Below are positions 8,369 to 16,001 of a stretch of DNA of 23,694 bases, piece by piece. Source of the stretch: Rickettsiales bacterium (lineage in GTDB: Bacteria; Pseudomonadota; Alphaproteobacteria; Rickettsiales; CANDYO01). Location of the stretch: the NCBI GenBank assembly GCA_947424995.1, contig CANDYO010000005.1:1-23694 (forward strand), written 5' to 3'. The first letter of the stretch is position 1. The number at the start of each line of letters is the position of its first letter. The notes under the pieces are model-generated. The model was not told the DNA's origin. It saw only the letters and a list, made by a program, of their open reading frames with translations, and did no database searches. A program made the position numbers and the translations under genes.

Positions 8369-9991
8369 TTATTTTTCTCTAAATGCATGATCCAGAGTGA
8401 TTGTTAAAGGATCCAATAAGTATTCCATCATGGTTCTAGTGCCCACAACAATCATTACGTCCACTCCCATCCCAGGATATAAAGCAACGTTTTTAATTTT
8501 AGCAAGTTCTTTTAGATGTTCTTTATTAATTTCAATACGTACTTTGTAATAAAGTTGAGGCGTTCCTGTTTGTAATTCTAACTGGTCAGCAACTATTGCA
8601 TCAGAAGATAGGCTAATTACAGTTCCTTGTAAAGGAGGAACTACTCTTGGTCTATATGCGGTTAAGCGAACATTAGCAATTTGGCCAATTCTGACCACCG
8701 AGATATCATCTGCTCTAACTTTAGCTTCTATGATCAAATTGTCATCTTGCGGCACAATTTCCATTAGTGGATATTGTTGAGGTAAGACACCTCTAGGAGT
8801 TAATTTATCGTTCATATTAGAAACTATACCAGCTTCTGGACTAGTGATAATAGTCCGACTTAAACTTTCATTAATATCTTTAAGAGCTTCATTATAGATA
8901 GCTAATTGAGCTTGAGCTTCTTTTAGATCACTCACTGTTTTTTCAAAACGAGCATCATTTTCATTTTCTAAAGCTATTTGGCTTTGTAGAATTTTTTGTT
9001 CTGTTTCAGCTAATTGAGCAAGCAAAGCGCCTTTTCTTCCTTCATTATGAGCTTTATTACCTTCTACATCTTGTAATGTAGCTTTGCTTAAATTGCCTTT
9101 AGCAAGCAATTTTTGGTAGGTATTAGCTTGTTCGGTATTGATTTTGATAAGCTTATCCAGCGATTCAATTTGAGGTAAAATAGCATTTTTACTTTCAATA
9201 AGTTGTTCAGTAGTTTTCTGCGCATGAGCTATTTTAGAAGCAATACTTAGTTTCTTAGCAGCAAAAACTTTTTCTTGATTTTGAATCATACTCTGAACTT
9301 CTGGATCACCAGAACCACTTAATAATGCTTCAGGAAAAATTAAATCTGATATGTTATCGCGCTCAGCAATTAACCTAGAAACTTCAGCAAGGGTCGCTAA
9401 ATATTTGTATTCTTGTTGTTTTTCTTGAGCTTGTAATTTTGTATCGTCTAGAAGGATCAAAGTTTGACCTTTTATTACTTGATCACCATCACGAACTAAA
9501 ATAGCCTTAATAACACCCCCTTCTGGATGTTGAATAATCCGCTTTTTTGATTCTAAGATAATTCTTCCCATTGCATGCGACGCACTGTCTAATGGCGCCA
9601 AAAACGCCCATATCATAAAAAAGCCAAAAGTAGCAATCAGTACCCAGATACCAAATACCGATGGAGACCTAGTTTCTTGTATGACTTCGCTTCTACCTTC
9701 CATAGCTATAGGAACAGTTAGATATTTTATTGAGTCATCCATAATAGTAATGGTTTTATCTACATATGGAGACATCTCTCTAGCTTTTTTTATAGCTTGG
9801 ACAGCAAGCAATTTTTGCTGTTCACGGAAAGGTTTAGTTTGCTCAAAGAGACTTTTAGCAATTTGCTTTGCCTTACCTATCTTGCTTTGCGGAACTTCTT
9901 CATATAATAAATCTGACACCTCAGCTACAGAAACTAGCGCTTCGTCCTGTTCTTTTTCTGAGATGATTTTTGAGCTACCCTTGATTTTCAT
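8369..9991 (-). CDS. HlyD-family membrane fusion protein of type I secretion
   Basis: Protein of 540 residues. A single membrane segment at about 112-132 (FGIWVLIATFGFFMIWAFLA) leads into the periplasmic part: GRIILESKKRIIQHPEGGVI and VRDGDQVIKGQTLILLDD (first half of the lipoyl/barrel-sandwich domain), a long coiled-coil hairpin at about 185-385, then SPEAGIVSNMNDKLTPRGV and the beta-barrel with VRLTAYRP. Such proteins link the inner-membrane ABC exporter to an outer-membrane TolC-like channel. The N-terminal cytoplasmic tail, about 110 residues, is longer than usual for this family. The gene starts 14 bases after the ABC transporter stop, so both form one operon. No TolC gene is present in the window. 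Confidence 0.92.
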   Translation of the reverse strand: MKIKGSSKIISEKEQDEALVSVAEVSDLLYEEVPQSKIGKAKQIAKSLFEQTKPFREQQKLLAVQAIKKAREMSPYVDKTITIMDDSIKYLTVPIAMEGRSEVIQETRSPSVFGIWVLIATFGFFMIWAFLAPLDSASHAMGRIILESKKRIIQHPEGGVIKAILVRDGDQVIKGQTLILLDDTKLQAQEKQQEYKYLATLAEVSRLIAERDNISDLIFPEALLSGSGDPEVQSMIQNQEKVFAAKKLSIASKIAHAQKTTEQLIESKNAILPQIESLDKLIKINTEQANTYQKLLAKGNLSKATLQDVEGNKAHNEGRKGALLAQLAETEQKILQSQIALENENDARFEKTVSDLKEAQAQLAIYNEALKDINESLSRTIITSPEAGIVSNMNDKLTPRGVLPQQYPLMEIVPQDDNLIIEAKVRADDISVVRIGQIANVRLTAYRPRVVPPLQGTVISLSSDAIVADQLELQTGTPQLYYKVRIEINKEHLKELAKIKNVALYPGMGVDVMIVVGTRTMMEYLLDPLTITLDHAFREK

Positions 9992-10005
9992 ATATCTTCA
10001 TCACT

Positions 10006-11745
10006 TTATGATTGTTGTTGATTATCTGAACTTGCAATAACATTAGCTGGTTTTGCAAATCTTGCCATAATTTCTTCTTTAGTGCCAAAAGCAGCAACTG
10101 CACCGTCTTGCAGAATTAAAATTTTATCGACAGAAGATAGAATAGAAGGACGGTGAGAAATAATTATAGTAGTAATTTTTTTCTGCTTCGCTTGAACGAT
10201 AGCGTTTACTAACGCCTGTTCGCCAAGTTCATCTAAGTTAGCATTAGGCTCATCTAGCACTACTAACTTTGGATTACCAAAAAATGCACGAGCTAAGCCA
10301 ATTCTTTGTCTTTGTCCACCAGATAAATTAGCTCCACCAATACCTATATCAGTTTCGTAACCATCTTTTAAACGTAAAATCAGATCATGAGCGCCTGTCA
10401 TTTTAGCAGCTTCAACAATTGCTGCTGGGTCTGCATCATCTTGTAATCTAGCAATATTAGCTTTAATAGTACCACTAAATAATTCAATATCCTGTGGGAG
10501 ATAACCTACATGATGGCCAAAATCTGCTCTATTCCAAGTGTAAACATCTGCGCCATCTAGTCTTACAGCACCTTGCATAGCTTTCCATACACCAACTATT
10601 AGCTTTGCCATACTTGATTTACCAGCTGCACTAGGTCCAATAATAGCCAAAATATCACCTGGGTCCAAGGCAAAACTTACCCCTTTTAAAGTATAAGCTA
10701 CTGGGCCTGCAGCTCCAGGTATAGTAGGCGCAAAGAAAATATTTTCTACTGAAAGCGCACCTATAGGAGTTGGAAGCTTCATCGATTCTTGACGATTAGA
10801 TAAGCGTACATAAGCATCTTTTAAACGTTCGTATGATTTTAAAGCACCACTAATTTGCTTCCAAATTTCAATAGCATTATCAAAAGGAGTTAGTGCTCTA
10901 CCTAAAATAATAGAACTACCAATCATTCCACCCATTGACATATTATTTGGTTCTTTAATTACAAGATATGCACCAATTGCGGTCACCAACATTTGCAAAA
11001 TCATTCGAACAAATCTAGATACATTAGAAATTATACCATTTCTATAACTGGCTACTGAAATTAAGTTCAAAGAATTTTGTTGATAACGATACCAATTTTT
11101 TTGAACCGCCTCCATCATCCCCATAGCTTCCACTACTTCTGCATTACGAGTAGCAATTTCAGATTGATTCATACTACGCATGGATTGTTCGTTAGCTTCA
11201 TTAAGCTTACCATTGGTAGCATAAGCATTGAATATAGCAAAAGCTAAAAGTAGGAGCGACCCAATAACCGCTAACCATCCCATCATAGGATGAATCATAA
11301 ACATCACTGCTATATATATAATTGACCAAGGAGCATCAAAAAGGGTGTTTATTCCAGTACTAGTTAAAAAAGTTTTAACGGTTTGTAAATCACGAAGATT
11401 CTGAGCCCCACCGACAGAAGCTTTCATTGCTGCACTTTTAATTGAGTTAACAAATAAGTCTGGCGACAATTGCCTATCAAGCCATTCACCTAGTTTAATT
11501 AAGGTAAAAGAGCGCGCCACTTGAATCAAGTGCAAAGCTACATATAATGCAGCCATTAGTAAGCTTAGCATTAATAGAGTATTTAAATTTTGACTAGATA
11601 AAACCCGATCCAATACTTGCAAAGAGTACAGAGGGGTCACCAGCATTAATAAATTTACCCCGAAAGAGAAAGCGAATACTATCCAAAAAACTGGACGGCA
11701 TAGATCTAAAACTCTCACTAAGGTGTTTTGTTGTCCTTTACTCAC
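10006..11745 (-). CDS. Type I secretion ABC transporter/permease (PrtD-like)
   Basis: Protein of 579 residues with a GTG start at 11745 preceded by TTGAGGA. The N-terminal membrane domain (about 1-300) has the start typical of the PrtD/AprD group and lacks a C39 peptidase domain. The ATPase domain (about 332-570) has Walker A GPSAAGKSS (370-378), Q-loop YLPQD (Gln418), signature LSGGQ (474-478), Walker B VVLDEP (Glu499) and the switch His531. All catalytic residues are present. These exporters move unfolded RTX-type proteins directly out of the cell with a HlyD-family partner, which is encoded next. A promoter-like element lies about 45 bases upstream. A possible substrate, the RTX-like protein at 19480, is in the same window but far away. 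Confidence 0.94.
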   Translation of the reverse strand: MSKGQQNTLVRVLDLCRPVFWIVFAFSFGVNLLMLVTPLYSLQVLDRVLSSQNLNTLLMLSLLMAALYVALHLIQVARSFTLIKLGEWLDRQLSPDLFVNSIKSAAMKASVGGAQNLRDLQTVKTFLTSTGINTLFDAPWSIIYIAVMFMIHPMMGWLAVIGSLLLLAFAIFNAYATNGKLNEANEQSMRSMNQSEIATRNAEVVEAMGMMEAVQKNWYRYQQNSLNLISVASYRNGIISNVSRFVRMILQMLVTAIGAYLVIKEPNNMSMGGMIGSSIILGRALTPFDNAIEIWKQISGALKSYERLKDAYVRLSNRQESMKLPTPIGALSVENIFFAPTIPGAAGPVAYTLKGVSFALDPGDILAIIGPSAAGKSSMAKLIVGVWKAMQGAVRLDGADVYTWNRADFGHHVGYLPQDIELFSGTIKANIARLQDDADPAAIVEAAKMTGAHDLILRLKDGYETDIGIGGANLSGGQRQRIGLARAFFGNPKLVVLDEPNANLDELGEQALVNAIVQAKQKKITTIIISHRPSILSSVDKILILQDGAVAAFGTKEEIMARFAKPANVIASSDNQQQS

Positions 11746-11790
11746 TAGTTTATCCTCAACTTTAACTTTATAAATGTTATTCGTAAAACT

Positions 11791-11820
11791 ATAATCAGTT
11801 TAAGATGATATAGTTAACAA
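11791..11820 (-). promoter_or_regulatory. Candidate promoter for the secretion operon
   Basis: Minus-strand TTGTTA (11820-11815) and GATTAT (11796-11791) are separated by 18 bases, giving a predicted start about 40 bases before the GTG of the ABC transporter gene. Each box matches the sigma-70 consensus at four of six positions in a very AT-rich background, so this is only a candidate. Confidence 0.35.
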
Positions 11821-11940
11821 TTCACTAATTTTATGCAAATAAAATTGCTTTGCACTCATATTTCTAAATCTTCATGTAATAGGCAGTTCTTTTAATTTCA
11901 AGATCAAATTTTATTTTGCTCAAAGTTAGCAAGATTAATA

Positions 11941-12160
<220 letters not shown>

Positions 12161-12180
12161 TCTTCAACTCTTGACTATGG

Positions 12181-12209
12181 ATCTAAACTTATTTTTCAAG
12201 TTATGTCAA
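12181..12209 (-). promoter_or_regulatory. Candidate promoter for tRNA-Ser
   Basis: A perfect minus-strand TTGACA (12209-12204) is followed after 17 bases by TTAGAT (12186-12181), about 20 bases before the mature 5' end of the tRNA. The -10 match is weak (three of six), but position and strand fit. Confidence 0.45.
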
Positions 12210-12231
12210 AAGATTTCCTGTGCAATCCTAG

Positions 12232-12414
12232 ATTAACTTACAAATAAGAGGAGAGCTCTTAAAAACCAAGAAAATAAAAATTATTGCTATTACCTTACAA
12301 AAATGCTTAAATGCCCGACGAAGTGATACTCCTTCTTTAGTAATCACTGAACATTTTCAGAATATTGATAACGTAGAAATTAGTATAATAAAGCGAGGGA
12401 ATTATGGACTTTAA
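12232..12414 (+). other. Gap before the aldolase gene with an open frame lacking a start codon
   Basis: Between tRNA-Ser and the gene at 12404, one plus-strand frame stays open from 12232 to a TAA at 12412-12414, about 60 codons, overlapping the next gene by 11 bases. It has no in-frame ATG, GTG or TTG. It holds an SD-like AAGAGGAGA at 12246-12254. It could be the decayed 3' end of a lost gene or chance. I do not recognise the peptide (RRSDTPSLVITEHF is part of it). TATAAT at 12384-12389 is too close to the ATG to be a normal promoter. Confidence 0.2.
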
Positions 12415-13462
12415 AAGCGATAACATAGTGGGCATTCATCCCCAAATTATGGATGCAATTGTAAATGCAAATGTTGGAGTGGAAGCTTCTTATGGTAAGG
12501 ATAATTATAGCGTTAAGTTAAAGCAAAGATTATCTGAAATTTTTGAAACAGAAGTTTCTGTTTTTTTAACCAGTACCGGCACTGCTGCTAATGGCTTAGC
12601 TTTATCAGCATTAACCCCTCCGCATGGAGCGATTTACAGCCACATTCATGCCCATGTTAATACTGATGAATGCGGAGCTCCTGAATTATTTACCAGTGGA
12701 GCAAAAATAATTCCTATCCAGGGAAATAACTGTAAAATTGATAGCGAGTATTTACAACTTCATATAGAAGCGGCTTGTTCAATGCGTCCACATGCCATTA
12801 AACCTAGTTGCATTACCTTAAGTCAAGCAACAGAATGTGGAACTATATATAAGCTTGATGAATTAAGAAAAATTGCAGATATTGCCAAAAAATATGAATT
12901 AGCTATCCATATGGATGGAGCAAGATTTACTAATAGTTTAATTACACTAGGCTGCAGCTCAGCTGAGGCTACTTGGAAATCTGGCATTGATGTATTGAGT
13001 TTTGGAGCGACTAAGAATGGCGCTATGACTGCTGAGGCGGTGATATTTTTTAATCAAAAATATGTTAAAGATGTTGATTATAAGCAGAAACGCGCAGGTC
13101 AATTATCATCTAAAATGAGATTTTTTGCTTGTCAATTTTTAGCTTACTTTGAAAACGACTTATGGTTAAAAAATGCTACTCATGCTAATACTAGCGCTAT
13201 TAAGCTAGCTTCTGTTTTTCAAAAACATAAGCTTAAATTAGAGTATCCAGTTGAAGCGAATGAAGTTTTTGCAAGAATTCCTACTAAGCTTGTTGAATAT
13301 TTATATCAAAATAATGGCAATTTCTACGAATGGGAAAAACACGAAGTTAACAAAGATGGATTATATAGATTTGTTACTTCATGCTTTACTAGTGAAGAGA
13401 ACTTAAAACAATTAGATAATTGCCTAACAGCTTTTTTTGTTGGCCAAAATCTTGCAATTTAA
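12404..13462 (+). CDS. Low-specificity threonine aldolase-like PLP enzyme
   Basis: Protein of 352 residues, ATG at 12404 with GCGAGGG as ribosome site. It belongs to the beta-eliminating lyase / threonine aldolase fold-type I family: it begins MDFKSDNIVG like the family's FRSDN start, then VFLTSTGTAANGLAL (PLP phosphate contact), HIHAHVNTDECGAPE, HMDGARFTNSL (Asp171, PLP pyridine N) and SFGATKNGAM with Lys204 as the Schiff-base residue. The expected reaction is cleavage of L-threonine or L-allo-threonine to glycine and acetaldehyde, which could feed glycine to the 5-aminolevulinate synthase encoded nearby (inference). It stands alone on the plus strand. The name ltaE would fit, but other beta-hydroxy amino acids may be substrates. 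Confidence 0.85.
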   Translation: MDFKSDNIVGIHPQIMDAIVNANVGVEASYGKDNYSVKLKQRLSEIFETEVSVFLTSTGTAANGLALSALTPPHGAIYSHIHAHVNTDECGAPELFTSGAKIIPIQGNNCKIDSEYLQLHIEAACSMRPHAIKPSCITLSQATECGTIYKLDELRKIADIAKKYELAIHMDGARFTNSLITLGCSSAEATWKSGIDVLSFGATKNGAMTAEAVIFFNQKYVKDVDYKQKRAGQLSSKMRFFACQFLAYFENDLWLKNATHANTSAIKLASVFQKHKLKLEYPVEANEVFARIPTKLVEYLYQNNGNFYEWEKHEVNKDGLYRFVTSCFTSEENLKQLDNCLTAFFVGQNLAI

Positions 13463-13480
13463 TTTTTTTCACGAACATGA

Positions 13481-13530
13481 GTCTGTTGTACTTGACTTTA
13501 AGGGCGAAGACTACTTTTAACAGACGACTA
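13481..13530. repeat. Inverted repeat with degenerate short repeat unit
   Basis: GTCTGTT at 13481-13487 pairs perfectly with AACAGAC at 13519-13525 around a 31-base loop, just after the aldolase gene. The inner part (about 13495-13529) resembles the hairpin at 15963-16000: both share tttaa-g-c-GAAGACT-ctttt-AACAG-act. It may act as a weak terminator or be a decayed dispersed repeat. Confidence 0.4.
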
Positions 13531-13599
13531 AAAATACTGTTTTTTTGCAGTTATCTAGAGAGTAAGGATAAAATTATATAGCTGACTTAAGAAGGATGT

Positions 13600-13676
<77 letters not shown>

Positions 13677-13681
13677 GAGGC

Positions 13682-13710
13682 AATATAGGATATTTAATCT
13701 ACCTTGTAAA
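13682..13710 (-). promoter_or_regulatory. Promoter for tRNA-fMet
   Basis: Minus-strand TTTACA (13710-13705) and TATATT (13687-13682), each five of six to consensus, are exactly 17 bases apart. The -10 box ends only six bases before the first base of the mature tRNA, so the 5' leader must be very short or absent. Confidence 0.6.
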
Positions 13711-13734
13711 GGAAAATAAGGCTCTTATAGGGAT

Positions 13735-14298
13735 TTATTTAATATTTTTAAAATGCTGCCATTCTTTTTTAGTAAGCTGCCAAACTTCACGCTCTGAATA
13801 TAACGGATTAACATATTTTGCAGGAGTAACTGCAATTAATCGCGCTCCTGTTTTTTCTTTTATTCGCCTAGATTTATAGTTTCCGGCAGCATTGGCAAAG
13901 ATAAGTTTTTTAAAGCCTAAATTATCGAATGCATAATCCATTACCGGCACGACAGCTTCAGTCATTATGCCTTGCCCCCAAAATTTCTTACCAAGCCAAA
14001 AGCCTCTGTTTTCTGGAGTAGCCTCTCTCCATAAACCAATGGCTCCTATTAATTCTTCAGGATCGCTTTTAAGAAAAATTCCCCACGTCCAATTGTCAAT
14101 TCCTTGTTTTGGTAATATTTGAGTTTGGATATAATCCAATACCCCTCCTGTTGGATATGGCCAGGGCACTACTGCTGTTAATTGACGAATAACCTCGTAA
14201 TCAACAAAATATTTCTCATAAGCTTCAGCATCTTCTAGAGTAACCGCTCGGAGAATTAAGCGCTCTGTTGTAAAAATAGGAGTTTGCTTATTTACCAT
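13735..14298 (-). CDS. GNAT N-acetyltransferase, RimJ/RimL type
   Basis: Protein of 187 residues from the ATG at 14298. A longer form from a TTG at 14373 with AAGGA before it is possible (212 residues), but the family normally begins just before TERLILR, which is at residues 11-17 here. The acetyl-CoA binding motif is RGFWLGKKFWGQGIMTEAV (about 98-116), followed by the usual ANAAGNYKSRRIKEKTGARL. Such enzymes acetylate N-terminal amines of ribosomal or other proteins, or small amines; the target cannot be told. The gene ends 59 bases before the 5' end of tRNA-fMet, on the same strand, and is divergent from the gene at 14474. Confidence 0.88.
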   Translation of the reverse strand: MVNKQTPIFTTERLILRAVTLEDAEAYEKYFVDYEVIRQLTAVVPWPYPTGGVLDYIQTQILPKQGIDNWTWGIFLKSDPEELIGAIGLWREATPENRGFWLGKKFWGQGIMTEAVVPVMDYAFDNLGFKKLIFANAAGNYKSRRIKEKTGARLIAVTPAKYVNPLYSEREVWQLTKKEWQHFKNIK

Positions 14299-14410
14299 AT
14301 TATATTTTCTACCTTTGTTGTTCCAAGCTGGATATCTATAATTTATAATATATTTTAAAAAAACCTTACGCAATGCTTCCTTAATATATTAATAAATATT
14401 AAATAAATCC

Positions 14411-14437
14411 TTGACATTGTAGTTAAGCTTTGTTAAT
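14411..14437 (+). promoter_or_regulatory. Candidate promoter for the HAD phosphatase-like gene
   Basis: A perfect TTGACA at 14411-14416 is followed by GTTAAT at 14432-14437 (15-base spacer) or by TAATTT at 14434-14439 (17-base spacer). The -35 is convincing, the -10 is not. It lies about 37 bases before the ATG at 14474. Confidence 0.4.
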
Positions 14438-14473
14438 TTAAGTAAAAATAATTAGCTATACATTAATAAACAC

Positions 14474-15778
14474 ATGAGTTCGAAATCAAATTCTCTAAGC
14501 TTTATGGTTGCCTTTAAAGACAAGATGTTAGAAGCGGGCATACCAATAGATAAGCATAATCTATTTAATCAAAGCTCTCAACTAGAAGCTTTTAAAGTAA
14601 AAACTTTACAAAATGGTCTTGCTCAAGCCCTAAATGCAATAGATGATATCCTTGTGTTTAAAACCTATATTCAGGTAAGAGCTTTAAAACACGGAGCTCC
14701 TACGGATAAAGCTTTGTTATTTGATAATATCCTTCAGTTGCGAGCATTTGAAGCTGGAGCAACTATAACTAAATCCCTTAAAACCACCTCATTAAAATAT
14801 GTCCAGATTTTAGAAAAAAGGCAAATTCTTGGCGAAGACGATCAGCCACAAAAGCAAGTTGCTTTAATTCAGCATAAATATCATCCAGGTGATCTTGTAG
14901 AAAATTTAAGCAGCCCCATTAAATATCATGTAGTATCAGATATAGATGATGTGTTATGTAGAGAAGTGGCCAATAGTCACTCCGGTTATCTGGTTAACCA
15001 AAAATGGGTTAGTAATACTTATCCTGGAGTAGAAATTCTTACCTGGCAAAATCATAACAATGATGAGAAGTTTTATTTTTGCTACCCTGGTTTTGATAAA
15101 TTAGTTTTAGCTGTTTCATCATGGCAAGGCTGGTCTATGGATTTTTTCTCAGCTGAAGTAGATGCCAGGAATGAAAAAGTAATTCCTAACTATTTTACAA
15201 GAAAATTTGGCGACGAACTTTATTCTAGTATTGCTGGATCTGGAAGATTAAGTATATTTTCAAAACAGCATTTAACTCAGCAAGAAACAGCGATTCCTGG
15301 ATCTTATAGTTTAGTAAAAAATTTAAGCGTTGTAACTACTGATGTAGACAATGCAGTTCTAGTTGATGATACCGTTAGCAATGCCGCCAGAGGCCAAGGA
15401 CAAATGATTGGGCTTTCAATAGAAGCATCTAAAGAAATGATCGCCATGGTGAGAAATCAAGAAGATAATACCGATACAATGCCTTACAATCCGCTCAATA
15501 ATGCAGCATATATTATGGGCGTTTTACTTTCAGCAAAAGAACTGCTGGATAATAATGAGGCTTACTGCCTAAGAGAAGCTATAGATGTAACTTTACGTTA
15601 TAATGGCTTAGACGATTCTAAATGCGATAGTCCATGGTATACATATCCTACCTGCTCACTAAAACATGATCCAGAATATTTGGATAAAATGGAACAATGG
15701 GTAGCGAAAGGACAAGATTATTTTAATCAATTCGTTGGATTAGATTCTTTAAGCTTGGAAACTTCAAACTCAATTTAG
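14474..15778 (+). CDS. FCP1/NLI-type HAD phosphatase-like protein with N-terminal repeats
   Basis: Protein of 434 residues, no ribosome site visible before the ATG. The middle part has the HAD order: motif I VVSDIDDVLC (Asp156, Asp158), a SWQGWSMDFFSAEVDARN segment in the place of motif II, motif III Lys in SLVKNLSVV, and motif IV NAVLVDDTVSNA (Asp298, Asp299). The VKNL...VLVDDT spacing resembles NLI-interacting factor / FCP1-type protein phosphatases, which are mainly eukaryotic. Residues 10-105 carry four degenerate units of the form (A/R)(A/F/L)-x-x-G-A-x-x-x-K (for example RALKHGAPTDKALL and RAFEAGATITKSLK), probably helical. No signal peptide. A role as a secreted host-directed phosphatase is possible but is inference; a cytoplasmic HAD enzyme cannot be excluded. 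Confidence 0.6.
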   Translation: MSSKSNSLSFMVAFKDKMLEAGIPIDKHNLFNQSSQLEAFKVKTLQNGLAQALNAIDDILVFKTYIQVRALKHGAPTDKALLFDNILQLRAFEAGATITKSLKTTSLKYVQILEKRQILGEDDQPQKQVALIQHKYHPGDLVENLSSPIKYHVVSDIDDVLCREVANSHSGYLVNQKWVSNTYPGVEILTWQNHNNDEKFYFCYPGFDKLVLAVSSWQGWSMDFFSAEVDARNEKVIPNYFTRKFGDELYSSIAGSGRLSIFSKQHLTQQETAIPGSYSLVKNLSVVTTDVDNAVLVDDTVSNAARGQGQMIGLSIEASKEMIAMVRNQEDNTDTMPYNPLNNAAYIMGVLLSAKELLDNNEAYCLREAIDVTLRYNGLDDSKCDSPWYTYPTCSLKHDPEYLDKMEQWVAKGQDYFNQFVGLDSLSLETSNSI

Positions 15779-15796
15779 GAATATTGTATAGGCTAA

Positions 15797-15955
15797 AACC
15801 ACGTGAGGCCGTCATCTTCGTCCACTAAATCCGTCAAGCTTAGGCGTGAAGAAGATCCAGATTAAATCTCTTGAAAACCTTTAGGACTCTATGATATTTA
15901 AGAGACTTTTACTGGACCCTCGGACTTCGCTTTCGCTTGTCCAAGGGTGATGGAC
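15797..15955. repeat. Palindromic intergenic repeat cluster
   Basis: Successive inverted repeats fill the gap between two convergent genes: GTCATCTTC...GAAGAAGATCCAG; AAATCTCTT near 15870 with AAGAGACTTT near 15900; and ACCCTCGGAC (15916-15925) with GTCCAAGGGT (15939-15948). The last pairs at nine of ten positions as plus-strand RNA and at all ten (one G.U) as minus-strand RNA. The layout resembles the GTCAT...ATCCAG...CTGGA palindromic elements common in bacterial genomes. Confidence 0.5.
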
Positions 15956-15968
15956 ATTCCTTAGTTTT

Positions 15969-15990
15969 AAAGCAGAAGACTGCTTTTTAA
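15969..15990. terminator. Bidirectional terminator
   Basis: AAAGCAG (15969-15975), loop AAGA, CTGCTTT (15980-15986), then TT on the plus strand; the minus strand also ends in T-rich sequence after the stem. It sits between the convergent ends of the HAD gene (15778) and pepF (16002). Confidence 0.6.
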
Positions 15991-16001
15991 CAGCTAACTA
16001 A

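Noticed and set aside
12384..12389. TATAAT just before the aldolase gene as its promoter
   Set aside because: Transcription would start inside the ribosome site, and TTGATA upstream is only 13 bases away.
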